Of a stretch of 64,000 nt of DNA, positions 37,790 through 48,450 are shown one piece after another; position 1 is the first letter of the stretch; every line of letters starts with the position of its first letter. This DNA is from Sphagnum magellanicum (taxonomy: Eukaryota; Streptophyta; Sphagnopsida; Sphagnales; Sphagnaceae). The notes under the pieces were generated by a model. The model searched no databases and had not been told where the DNA came from. It saw only the letters and a list, made by a program, of their open reading frames with translations. The stretch lies in assembly GCA_021904315.1 (NCBI GenBank), contig CM038915.1, positions 14,570,001 through 14,634,000 on the forward strand. Reading direction: 5' to 3'. Both the position numbers and the translations under genes were made by a program.

Positions 37790-38545
37790 TGTCGCAACCC
37801 TACTTTGGCCAAGTGTGGGGGTGAAGCCCAACACTTGGAAAAAGTGAGTCCTCCGGGACTCCCAAATGTTTAGAGCTTGACAAAAAGGCCCAAAACACCT
37901 TGTATTGGGGTGGTCTTGGTGTCATTGGAAAGGTCTTGAAACGTAGATATCGAAAATGGCCTCGCATTGGCCATTCGGACATTTGCAGCCCAAGTTATGG
38001 GCAAAAAAAGGGCCGGGAGTCAAACTGGCAGTTTGACTCCCGACCACTAAAAGTCGGGAATCGACCTCTTCCCGACGTCGCCTTGAAGAGTGTAACATGG
38101 CGTTGGAAAGCTCTTGACAAGAGCTACAACTTTGATTCAGGACTTGTCCCGATCCGAGCTCGGGGCGAGGAGCCGCAGATAATACTATAGGGAGGCATAG
38201 CCTTGGCGACTAGCCGCAGAGAATACTATAGGGAGTAAGGTGGTGGCTTACTCCCGAGTCCGGGCCGAGGTGAGTCTTGTGTGTCCAAGTGCCCGTGGCA
38301 AGTCCCAACACCCAAGGGTGTCCCGAATGTTAAACTAACCTTTTTGGGTTGGTTTTTGGATGCAGATTCACACGAGCTAAACTAGTCCCTCTTCCTAGTC
38401 TAATCCTTGGGCTCCCAACTCGACCCTCTACTCCTTTTTAAAGTTGGAAGCCGGGAGCGTGCTATTAAGTCACAATTTCCGCAACTTGACTTTGTGAAAC
38501 CTTCAAGTGGGTTTCACCCCATGACTTGGGAGCATGTCATGCGAG
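37790..38545 (+). mobile_element. Dispersed repeat R1, copy C
   Basis: It starts TGTCGCAACCCTACTTTG and follows copy B in order to GACTTGGGAGCATGTCATG. It contains a short internal duplication, GCCGCAGA.AATACTATAGG at about 38,172 and 38,211. B and C in direct orientation about 440 bases apart could be the two ends of one small element, or two solo copies. Confidence 0.65.
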
Positions 38546-39230
38546 TAGCTCCACTAGCCTGTTTATGGTGTCCAAGACAAAAAAAATCTTTGGAAATGTG
38601 CTAGTCCTCCTCAAGGGGAGGGTTCATGTTGAAATAAGGTAGCCATGCTTGAAGGCAGTGATTACCATCCCAAATGTGAAACATGTTAGGTCAGATCACC
38701 AGGCAATGTCTGGATCCTATAGCAAGAATGCCTCAAAGTGGGCATTATTTTTTTCCTAGAAAAAACTCTAGGAACCAATGTGTGTTGAGCTACCCCTTCC
38801 TCCTTTCCTTTCCAATTTGTGGGTGAGACATAAAAGGCCTTCTCACCTTCGTGATAGCCCATTTAGAAGGCGTGTTCCATTTTAACAAATCAATTTTGAA
38901 TGATGGACACACCACATAAGAAAAAGTTGACAAAGCAAGATACATGACCTTGCTTTGCTATTGGGAAGAATTTTGTATTTGTTCAACACTTCGACAGTGT
39001 TGAACTTGTTCTACCATTAGATGGTTTCAATTGAAATCTGAGCCCCACTTGGCTCTAGTAACACCAAATGATAGAATGAAGATTTTGGAAAACTTGAGAC
39101 AAATCATTGCATTAATACAATAATCACACAAAATCATTAAAGTTTTTGGGCATAAGTCATTCTTCACTGAAAACAAAATTAATTCGAACTCATAGATTTT
39201 ACACACAAATTTTAATCTTCAAGTCTTGGC
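38546..39230. other. Unassigned spacer
   Basis: No supported gene. Minus-strand frames are short and broken. Confidence 0.5.
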
Positions 39231-40396
39231 GTTTACAATTGACACCGACCATAGGAAAGGTGGCCTTGTGTAATTCCAAGCTAACAATATTAATACATCA
39301 AACAATTATTGTAAGAGGATTCATAAAAAGAGCACCATTGAAATAGGGGCCCTTGAATGATCTTGTGAATTTTGAAAAACAACATTTCCCCCATGGTTGG
39401 CATCGATCGTAAAGGGGCATTGTGATGGATGTAATTTTAAAGACCTTTATTCAAATGAAAACCTAATCAATATTTAAGCATTTTAGACTCAACTTAGACA
39501 AATGACATGTGCAGTTTGTATCAAACAACTGGATTCTTGACCCAAGTAAGAGAAATATATCTTGTAGTTGGTACCGACTATAAAAAATAAATTTTCTCCA
39601 ACACATATAAAATTTATGCTCAATAGGATTTGAGGAAGATGAGAAGATGTTGTGAAATATCAAAATTAGATAGAATTTTTGGTTGAAAGGAACAATTGTC
39701 CCTTATAGTTGGTGCCAACCATAGGGAAAAGGAATGTCAAGAAAAAATGAATTTTTTTTTTGACTAAATTGTAGAATATCAAAACCACTACACATGGCTA
39801 TCCTTCAAAGGGCAAGTTTGGATACTTTTTTAGAGATACAATTTGCTATGGTCATTGTCAACCATAGGGTACAAAGAAAAGAATTATAAACAAAAAAAAT
39901 GAGGCATCAAATAATTTCCAGTTTTAACTCTACAAATTTTCTCAAAGATTGTTCGTTTTTATAGTTATAAACAAGAGACTTGATTTTATAGATTGACCTG
40001 AGCTTTTGTAGTTGGTGCCGACCATTGGTGAGGAGTGTGCTATAAAATAACAAACATGGTGAAAATGACATCTACTCGGGAATCTATGACAAAAAAACAT
40101 GATTTTGTTTCTTCATGAAATTGAACTCTTTTATGGTCAATGTTGACCATAAGGAGACATTTGGGAATAAATATCAATTTATTCATGATAATCAAACTTA
40201 GAAAATGTGCATAAAGGAAATCATTCATGTTATTTAAATAACAACATTTGCCTATGGTTAGTGCCAACCATAAAAAAAAAACTTATAAATTTCAAATGGA
40301 CAAAAGAATTGGAACACTTATCCTATTTTTGAATAGTAAGAGATGACACTCTTTGCTTCCCAATATGAACCTTTTTAATGGTCAATATTGACCATA
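39231..40396 (+). repeat. Degenerate array with palindromic core, nine units
   Basis: A self-complementary core of the form CTATGGTTGGTGCCAACCAT recurs near 39,233, 39,391, 39,563, 39,703, 39,846, 40,007, 40,131, 40,252 and 40,377 (spacing about 121-172). Clean examples are TTATAGTTGGTGCCAACC (39,703), CTATGGTCATTGTCAACC (39,846), TTATGGTCAATGTTGACC (40,131) and AATGGTCAATATTGACC (40,378). Several cores are preceded by AACAATTTG- or ACAACATTT-like strings and followed by AGG. The DNA between cores is A-rich and poorly conserved. Confidence 0.75.
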
Positions 40397-41440
40397 AGAA
40401 GTAGTGTGCGAAACATAATGAGACTTTCAAACCCTAACCTAAAATAGGTGCATTTCTATATGCAATGTTCAAAGTGTAGAAAGACATTTAGTTTTCTAGT
40501 CTAGTTCCTTGAGATTCACATTCTTTTGCTTTCTATAGTTCACCCTACCACTTCTTGATTCATAAATGCAAAAGCTATCAAAAGAATAGAATGATCTAAA
40601 ATCAATCTCGAACATAGTAGAAGGAAAATGAATTCAATTGAAAGAATAAGAAAATCATATGGAAGACCATATGATAGGATTTCCCATTACATGACATAGA
40701 TTTTGTCTTACCCTTGTTGTGAGCTACTTAATATACATTTATATCCAAGACATTTACCATGAAACATTCATAAGATATTTTTCTTTGAGCATTTGAGGGA
40801 GTTTTGGGTGCTTATTTGTTGTGATTTGTGCATTGAAGACTTCAATGTCTTCATATATTCATAACCAAAATCCAACACCTTTGTAGTTGCTTCTAAAACG
40901 TTCAATTGTGACTCCTGCCACAAGAAAACCAATTAGACGAATCAACATTTTTCTATTCCCAATAAACAAACATCAAAAACAAAATCTCATAACCCTAAAC
41001 CCAAACCATCAAACAAAAAATCTCAAAAAACTATTGTTGAAAATTATGTTTTCAAAAACCTCCTTGCTATAATCAAAATGTCTTCCTATTGCGAGAATCT
41101 TCAGTGCAAACATTGAGAGTCAATTCATCTTTGATAAAATTGAATAAAGGAGAAAACAAAAAGCCAACTATTAAAAATGTCAACAAAGACCTAGGTTTTT
41201 TCTAGCAAGGTTGAGTTCAAAGCTTTCTCATAATGCCCCCTTTCTTCAAGGTTTTGAACAAAAAACTTGGGGTGTTGAAAACCCATGATTTTTTTTGATT
41301 CATTTAGATCTCCAAACGTCCAAAACAAAAAATCCTTTTAGGTCCCCTTCTTTTCTTGAATTGGAAGCCAAGTGTAAACACCTTTAGTTATCTAAGATTA
41401 AAAGAACAATCTCAAACCTTGGTGGTTTTAAGTGTCTTTT
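40397..41440. other. AT-rich spacer between two arrays
   Basis: No gene seen. Confidence 0.5.
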
Positions 41441-42400
41441 TCACAGATGAGAGAACTAATGTGACGAACACCCAAGTTTTTTTGTAAAGAAAACAAAATC
41501 CCGGGCCTTCATTGCCCACATGTATATTTCATGAACAAGAGGAGTTGACGACAATGGAGGCATTTGAAGCACCAAAAAACAAACTTCGGCCTTTCATGGC
41601 TTAGGTGTCTTTTTCATGGAAGAGAAGAGTCATGTAGTTAGCACCCGAACTTGTTGTAAAGAACATTAAAAAATTCAAGCCTTCTTGGACTTGGGTGTTT
41701 CTTTCATAGAAAACAAAAAAAACTTGGGCTTTCTTAGACCTAAGCCAAGTGTTTTTCTCATGGATGAGAAAAGTTGGGTGATGAATGTTTGAACGTTCTT
41801 CAACAAAAAAATAAAATCTTGGGCATTCATGGTTGGGCTTTTCTTTCATGGATGAAAGGAGAAAACTTGGGCCTTCATGGCTCGGGTTTCTCTTTCACAG
41901 ATGAGAAAATTTGAATGACCACTACCCAAACTTGTTGCAACAAAGAAAAAAAACCTGAGCCTTTTTGGACTTGGGTGTTTATTTCATAGATGAGAAAAGT
42001 TGGGTGACCATTGCTAAGTTTGTTGCAATAAAAAGAAAACCTAGGCTTTTTTGGACTTGTGTGTTTTTCTCACGGAAAAGAAAAGCTAGGCAACCATTGC
42101 CCAAACTTGTTCTAACAAAAAAAAAAGTAAGCCTTCTTGGACTTTAGTGTTTCTCTCATGGATGAAAAAAATTGGGCAACCATCCCCCAAGCTTGCCATA
42201 ATAGAAAGAAAAAATTGGGCCTTCTTGGACTTGGGTGACTTTCTCATGAATGAAAAAAACCAAATGACCATTAATTGAGCTTGATGCAACAAAGAAAAAA
42301 ACCCAGGCCTTCTTGGATTTGGGTTTCTTTTTCATGGACAAGAAAAGCTAGGCAACCATTGCCCAAGTTTGTTGCAGTCAACAATGAAAAATCTAGGATT
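41440..42400 (+). repeat. Degenerate tandem array, period about 87 bp
   Basis: Units share CCTTCTTGGACTTGGGTG, TTTCTCATGGATGAGAAAAG, TTGGGTGACCATTGCCCAA and CTTGTTGCAACAAAGAAAAA. The TTCTTGGA landmark is at about 41,682, 41,731, 41,963, 42,049, 42,133, 42,221 and 42,309. The right half has a regular 84-88 base period; the left half has partial units of about 49 bases. The period is not a multiple of three, so the frames it opens are not genes. Confidence 0.8.
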
Positions 42401-42717
42401 TGCAACCCCCAAATGTTCTTCAATTTAAAATTAAAAAGTTGGGGGTCAAATGTCCTTGGTTCTTGAAGTTTTCAAGTTAACTTGAAGCATTCAAGAAGTT
42501 CTCCTTCGAGGAAAAAAACAATTCTACAAACTTGAGAGTATAAAAAAAAGAAAGAAAATTGAATCTTACTTCTTCATTGGTGTGTGTTTGTGTTGGGAAG
42601 CCTTCCTTTTACAAAATGTACAATACAATCATTTATAACATCACAAAACCTTAAAATGAGACAATTTTCGGAAGATTTACATAATAGAATCCTTTAAAAA
42701 GCTTTTTCCCAAATTAT

Positions 42718-42860
42718 CATTATGAAAAATCATGTCCTTTGCAACTTGTCCTATGCAACTAAAAAATGTCTTTTATAACTAGTTTGAGTTGCAAATTAGT
42801 TCTAAGGGACATTTTTTTGTTGCATAAGACAAGTTGCAAAGGACATGATTTTTCATAATG
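42718..42860. mobile_element. 143-bp fold-back element, TTGCAAC family copy E3
   Basis: Arms 42,718-42,759 and 42,819-42,860 are reverse complements at 41 of 42 positions; the left arm starts CATTATGAAAAATCATGTCC and holds TTTGCAACTTGTC. Weaker pairing continues toward the centre near 42,789. CATTATGA ends and TTGCAACT motifs are shared with E2. Confidence 0.8.
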
Positions 42861-43019
42861 TGTTTTTTTTATGCCACTTCTATGGATGAAATGACATCAA
42901 ATGTTCTTTTCTTGGTTTCCCAACTTCATGCATAATATGGACAACACTTATTTAAAAAAGAAAAATTTGTGACCAAAAACAATTTTGAACGCTCATATTC
43001 AAATGCAAGTATGAGTATT

Positions 43020-43250
43020 TCACACGTGTCTCCATGCTAGCAAGCTTCTTCAATTCTATAATGGTAGAAAGTCTTCTTCTTTTCCCAATGGCTTTTTCGC
43101 GTTGCCTCTCCTTGGGATTGGTCCACATGAAGCTGTTCTTCTTCCTTTTGAAGTTGCTCCTCTTCCTTTTTAGTGTTTTTCACCTTTCCTTCACATTTCT
43201 CTCATTCTGCATCTGCTTTCAATTTTATATTTGAAATTATTCATTAATAA
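43020..43250 (-). pseudogene. Charged coding-like scrap
   Basis: A minus-strand frame reads EGKVKNTKKEEEQLQKEEEQ, LHVDQSQGEATRKSHWEKKK and TFYHYRIEEACWHGD. It is Glu/Lys/Gln-rich, coiled-coil-like. It could be a decayed element ORF. Product unknown. Confidence 0.2.
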
Positions 43251-44035
43251 CAACCTTATATGAGTTCATCTTTGCATTCAATATCCGTGAGAATAAGGCA
43301 TTTTTAGGGTTTTAAGTCTTTAAGTGTTGGTGTGGTCGAGTGGCAAAAAAACCTACAACCTATTTATTGTTGATGACTCTATTAGTAACTCACTTTTTAG
43401 TGCCATTGTGAATTACAAAGATTGTTCGCTTTTAGGTTTCACCATTAAAATCTGTAATGTTTGATCACCGTAAGAATGACAATTGCCATCATTTAGTTCA
43501 CTTAATCTTGATGCTACGCAATACTATATATATATATCCAAATCGGTTTCAATTTTCTAAATATTGATACAATAATCTCAACCAAATTTATTTATTAAAA
43601 AGATATAAAAATCAAATTGTATTAAACATCGGCTAATAAAATATATTTTGGGTCAAGATGGTTTTCTCACTTCCCAATATCAAACAGGATCCCAATCTTT
43701 ATCTAAACATATGAAATCAAAATGTTTTTCTATAAATTGTGACTTCAATGTTCTCTTGAAAAGCATGTTTTCTTTTCATATGTACCTGCTTAATTAGATT
43801 TGGTAACCTCAATGAAATGTACTCCATCACGCAATGAAATGTTATTATGAAAAAACTAATTAATTAACACATTATACTTAAGATGCAAAGAAATCCAAAA
43901 TTACACAATTTGAAAATATGATATCGGACCCGGATATTTAAATTGGGAAAAAAAAACATTCAATTTAAATAAATAAAATCGGCCAGATATCTTTATCTGA
44001 CGGATATCACAAAAAACGATATCCACCCAACACTG
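43251..44035. other. AT-rich sequence ending in a hAT-like terminus
   Basis: At 44,017-44,035 the minus strand reads CAGTGTTGGGTGGATATCG, like the left terminus of the MITE at 24,326. The next eight bases are GTAATTAC. I could not find the matching other end. Confidence 0.35.
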
Positions 44036-45007
44036 GTAATTACCATCCACAAACAACTCATTGTTGATTTAGATCTTGTGACAATAAATACATCTTCTAT
44101 GTCAATAGAACTAAGGTTTCAGACCCTTAGCTTTTGATTACAGTGGCTCATGTCTTACCAGCTTTGCTCCTTATGCCAACTTCAAACCAGCAACAATAGT
44201 CAAAGTGCGAAATGTTCCGTGAAGTTCACAAAACTAGATGTTTGTCAGCTAACAAGCAATAACACTTACATTGCAAACGTTCCGTGAAGACTTCCCAGAA
44301 GATGACCTCAAAGTCAGTCAGTCAGTCATGAGTTGTTCTCAGTAGCACCTTGTGAACATTTCAAAATGTGGGACCAAATGAAAACAACATCAGTCTCTGC
44401 TCTCCTTCCCTGACGACAAACAGCCCACAGGGCCAACAAAGACTCTCCTGCCAAATTCTCAAGTCAGCTGAAATTTGCACTGAAAAAAAACAGACGTAAA
44501 TTAACATATACTATATAATACAAATACACACACAAACACATTTGTGTGCTTGTACAGATTAATATTGATGGACACAATTGCACTTGGATGCAATCTGCAG
44601 ACTTCCTACCTAGACATCGATATGTAGGAGAATTACATATGTAACAAAAAAAACCATTGGGTGCTCGAATGTTCAAAACACTTGAGAGAGGGAGAGCTGT
44701 GTGTGTGTGTTTTTGTGGCAAAATTTGCACCGTGACAATAAGAAAAAATCCAGCATAAAGGCTACAAAATGAATTTTTTTAATATGCCAAAGTTGCCATA
44801 TTTAGGCAGTAAACTCCAAGAGGTTCGCCCCCAAAACAAAGCAGGATTCTAAAAAAAATTCTGCTAAACCTATCTGACCTCTACCCAAATTTGGCTCATT
44901 CCTCTTGTGGATATCTGGGGAGTCCACCCTGCAATTGTCCTGGCTGCAGGTTGGTTGTTCAACACACAGATTAAGTAACCTAGATTTTGTATAGATCTGG
45001 AAACTAT

Positions 45008-45038
<31 letters not shown>

Positions 45039-45364
45039 GCTAGTACTAATACTAGTAGTATACAGTGTAATCTACTGTGTCAACCTATTGCAGTTTGCAC
45101 ATTTTTTTACAGGAGCTAATTGCAGGCACAATGCGCTTTGAATCTCTCCAACTGGAAATGGAAAATTCAACATGAGTGTTAACTTTGGTTTTTGCAGAAT
45201 CGATTTAACAAAGTTGGCTTGAAAAACTCAAGTTCAGACTCAGAAAATGAGATCACTAGATGCACGCCAAGGAGGAGGCAACTAGAGTGGGATGTGTTGT
45301 TGACACATTTGATCTGGTAGTTGATCCATGACTTGCAGTGTACTAATATATCATTCAAGGCCCT
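44036..45364. other. 3' flank of the F-box/kelch gene
   Basis: No coding frame. It contains GTCAGTCAGTCAGTC near 44,318 and a (TAC)n run at 45,008-45,037. The part next to 45,364 is expected to hold the 3'UTR; no poly(A) signal can be chosen with confidence. Confidence 0.5.
45008..45037. repeat. (TAC)n microsatellite
   Basis: Ten TAC units with imperfect edges. Confidence 0.9.
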
Positions 45365-46672
45365 TTAAACTTCCACTACGCATGCCAATTGTGGTACTCC
45401 AAGAAAGCCTTTGTGCCCCATAATTTCTTCCCATGCAGTGCATAATGACTGGGTGCAGCTGGATAATCTTCTGCTGGCAGAAATCTCGTTATTCACCATC
45501 TCCACCTGCTGCTGCTGCTGCTGGTTCTGAGCTACAGCTGCAGTTGTTGGAGCTTTGTATATAAAAGTTTTGAATGCACCTTGATCCTTGCTATCTTTTG
45601 ATGAGCATCCAGTAAGAACAACAAGACAGTCGTTGACAGAGAGAAGAGTGGTGTGATCCACAGTGTAGAGTGCTCCGGACAGTACTGCAAAGACGCCATC
45701 ATGAGCTGAGGAATTCGTGCAGGACAGAGTGTTGTCGGACACCGCCATAGCACCCCACATTTCTTCGATTCTCGTCCAGGAATTTTTTTCGGGATCGTAC
45801 ACGTCAGAGCTCTTCACAAACTGGCCTTGAGAATGAGTAGAGTAACCGCTGATGACGTAAAACTTCCCATTCAGAGCTACGCCTGTGGACTCGTCTCTCT
45901 CTTGGCTCATCCTAGGAAGAGTTCTCCACTCGTTCTTTTCCAGACTGTAAACCTCTGCAGTCGCGAGACCTGATTTCTTGTTGTCGTGTCCACCTGCTAC
46001 GAAGACGTGATTGTTGAGAGCTCCACAAGCGAAAGAAGATCTGGTGCTCGGCATGTCTGCTCCTCTGTGCCACGATTGTGAAGTGAAATTGTAAACGTAG
46101 ACGGATCTCAGAGTCTCCCAAGTTGCGGGATCCCATCCTCCCAGGACCACCAAATCTCTATTCGCGGCTACTAGGCGGCAAAAGAGAGGAAGACCGTGAG
46201 GATATTGAGGAATGTGAGGAAGACGCTCCCATGTTCTTTGCCGCGTGTCGAACACACTGACGCCAAAGATGGGCTGAGCAGCCGTTGCCAGAGTACGACT
46301 CTGTGTCACTGCTGCCGAGGGACAAGAAGCAGCTGCTGTTCCTCCTCCTGGAGAAGCTACTGCTGCACTAGTCGTCTTCTGGTTTTGTTGCAGAGCTTGA
46401 ACCGTGCACACAAATTGCATTGTCGTCCCTTCCCGCTTGCGCTCCTCGTAATACTGCGGGCTATTCACAAGCTGACGCCACTTACGCGACACCCGTTGCA
46501 GCTGCGCGTGAGCTTGCACAGGAATCCGCAGCAAGCACTGGAGTGCAACGTCATTTGGAAGACCTGGAATCAGCTCCTCCTGATCACCAACTTGTTCATA
46601 CACCATCAATTCTTTCCTCTGTTTCTTGTATCTCACAATCTCACAACCCATGGTCCGCTGTTCTCTAGCCAT
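45365..46672 (-). CDS. F-box/kelch-repeat protein, KISS ME DEADLY-like
   Basis: An intronless 435-codon gene. F-box at residues about 33-75 (ELIPGLPNDVALQCLLRIPV, then VSRKWRQLVNSPQYYEERKR); Ala/Ser/Thr-rich linker 94-132; then kelch units at about 161-205 (LPLFCRLVAANRDLVVLGGW, YNFTSQSWHRGADMP), 209-253 (HVFVAGGHDN, VYSLEKNEWRTLPRM) and 257-303 (FYVISGYS, GQF, VYDPEKNSWTRI). A Q-rich run (382-389) precedes the C-terminus GFLGVPQLACVVEV. The GLPLFCRLV...VLGG.DP.TW block, the QERDE string and the C-terminal ending resemble the Arabidopsis KMD/KFB proteins, which as SCF receptors target type-B ARRs (cytokinin response) or PAL for degradation. It is longer than those (about 350 residues) because of an N-terminal extension, the linker and the poly-Q insert. 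The first ATG is used; a second at codon 8 could also serve. Substrate unknown. Confidence 0.93.
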   Translation of the reverse strand: MAREQRTMGCEIVRYKKQRKELMVYEQVGDQEELIPGLPNDVALQCLLRIPVQAHAQLQRVSRKWRQLVNSPQYYEERKREGTTMQFVCTVQALQQNQKTTSAAVASPGGGTAAASCPSAAVTQSRTLATAAQPIFGVSVFDTRQRTWERLPHIPQYPHGLPLFCRLVAANRDLVVLGGWDPATWETLRSVYVYNFTSQSWHRGADMPSTRSSFACGALNNHVFVAGGHDNKKSGLATAEVYSLEKNEWRTLPRMSQERDESTGVALNGKFYVISGYSTHSQGQFVKSSDVYDPEKNSWTRIEEMWGAMAVSDNTLSCTNSSAHDGVFAVLSGALYTVDHTTLLSVNDCLVVLTGCSSKDSKDQGAFKTFIYKAPTTAAVAQNQQQQQQVEMVNNEISASRRLSSCTQSLCTAWEEIMGHKGFLGVPQLACVVEV

Positions 46673-47200
46673 CTCGCTAATTTCTTAAGACAGGAAATCT
46701 AATTACGCAAGAGATCAATTACGAAATCATAAGGCGAGTTTAACCGCAACAATAGACACAGCAAAATTATTTCCGAAGTACCGCCGGCTCTCAAAAATCT
46801 CCACTGCTGCAACCCAAGTCCAGAAGATTGATTGATTGCAAGACTAGAAACTGGGCTAGACATAAGAATTCTTGATATTCCCAGCTGCAGAACTCTAGAA
46901 ACACCCACAAGTTTATATTCAGAATCATGCAGCAAGAGCAAGTGCTCAAGATCTTCAAACACACCCAAAACTTACTTTCTACAAAACAATTTGCTCAAAA
47001 TTCTTAAACTTGCAGTTCACGGAACAATAATTTATCAGTTTTGTACATGCAACTAGAAAGTACTCCATGTTAGGGCTTGGCTAGTACTTGTAGTAAAGCT
47101 GCTTCTGGAGAGGTAAGCACTATTTGTGCAGTACTTGAGCTAGCTCTGTCAACCCTTATTATTGTGTGATCCTTGAGGTGGAAACCACCTGCAGACCATG
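46673..47200 (-). promoter_or_regulatory. Upstream region of F-box/kelch gene, with possible uORF
   Basis: An open frame on the gene's strand, 46,968 to 46,699 (89 codons, MGVFEDLEHLLLLHDSEYK...), ends 26 bases before the gene's start and is in a different frame. If transcribed it would be an upstream ORF. A TATA-like GAATATAAAC lies at 46,920-46,911 on the same strand, which would put the start near 46,880 and cut the uORF's own ATG off. The two readings exclude each other. Confidence 0.35.
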
Positions 47201-48171
47201 GTTTTTAAAATTTTACTTCTTTAAATATTTAAAATTGTAACAAAATTTTACAATTTTTTTTATGTAGCTGACATGGCCATAGAAACCACCTGAAGGAGGG
47301 CTTTAAAAAAATAAAAATAAAAAATAGTTTAATTATTTTTGTGATGTAGCTGAAGGCCGATTGTCTATAAGATGATTTAGCCAGATTTGGTTCATACTAG
47401 ATATGAAAGTAGAAAAAAAACAGAATCGTTTTATATTCTTGACTACCTACCTATTGGAACTTATCATAAAAATCTGATGATTTGGATTTCATTTTTTCTT
47501 CAAAATCTGGTGAATTTGGGTCATTTGTTTTCTGTGAAATATCCTTTGTATAGGTGGAAATCATTTTTTTTGCAGGTTGAAATTTCGCCCAGCAAAAAAA
47601 ACACTGCAACTCCTACTCATGAGGGCAGTACAGCGGGAAAAAAAATGTGGAAAAAAACAAAGTTTGGCGGGGATTTAGGAAGGTGATGGCTTCAAGAGTG
47701 GAGAAAGCGCAGAGAAATTGGAAGACCATAGGGTCCTCTCCTCCCAACCCCACAAGCTCTAGAAGGCTGTGACAACAGGCAACAAAGAAACAAGACAAAC
47801 AAACCATGCGAATGGTTGATTTGCTATGACCAGCTCTAAACTTCCAGACAGAAAAGACTGGCGAGTCAGTCAGTCTACGTCTCTTTCTGTGACCTTCCAA
47901 TGAATTCACACAAAGTCTCGTCACCGTCTCTCAACAATGTCTCTGCAGCCTCTAACCAACCCAATTAGCTTTTCAGCGGGTCCCATCCGGACCACAAATT
48001 TCTAGAGCGTGTTTTTTTTTTCCTTGGTACATGGGAATCTAGTGTGTTTTATTTTGTCTTCATAACGAGTTATCGGTAAAGTAAGGAAAACACAGCACCA
48101 GAACCGTGAGTTTGGTCTCATACACCGGGTGAGTTCAAAAAAAACCTGCGAAAAAGTACATTAGTATTCTG
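47200..48171. other. Unassigned spacer
   Basis: AT-rich to 47,600, then more balanced. Short frames overlap on both strands. No gene supported. Confidence 0.5.
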
Positions 48172-48450
48172 AGGGGAGAGGGTAAACTGAGAAAACCATC
48201 AATTTTGGTGGTAAACTGAGTTTCATCCTGTCTTTCTTTTCTCCTGAGCGCCTTGATTGCTGCTACATATATTTTCACCGACCCTACCTGTACAACTAGT
48301 CTAATTAGTCTTGAACCTTGTGCATTAAATGCTGAGATTTAATAAAATTTCCTTACTTTGCGGATACCATTGAAAGAGGGGATAGAGGCTGAAAGGAGGC
48401 TGAAAGACAGGGTGAAGACAGGGTTACTTTACTGTTAAGTCTAACGTCCA
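48172..48450 (+). repeat. Direct repeat D1, copy 1
   Basis: It shares with 51,574-51,840 the strings AAACTGAGTTTCATC, CATATATTTTCAC, CCTGTACAACT, GAACCTTGTGCATTAAATGC, TTTCCTTACTTTGCGGA, AGGAGGCTGAAA and GGGTTACTTTA in order. No coding frame. Flanks are unrelated. Confidence 0.8.

Noticed and set aside
39231..42400. CRISPR-like array
   Set aside because: Repeats are diverged, spacing is irregular and this is plant nuclear DNA; they are eukaryotic tandem repeats.
41601..42466. Several repetitive open frames on both strands
   Set aside because: They follow the 87-bp tandem repeat, whose period is not a multiple of three.
43325..43400. GGTGTGGTCGAGTGGC as a tRNA-Ser/Leu start
   Set aside because: No B-box and no acceptor pairing follow.
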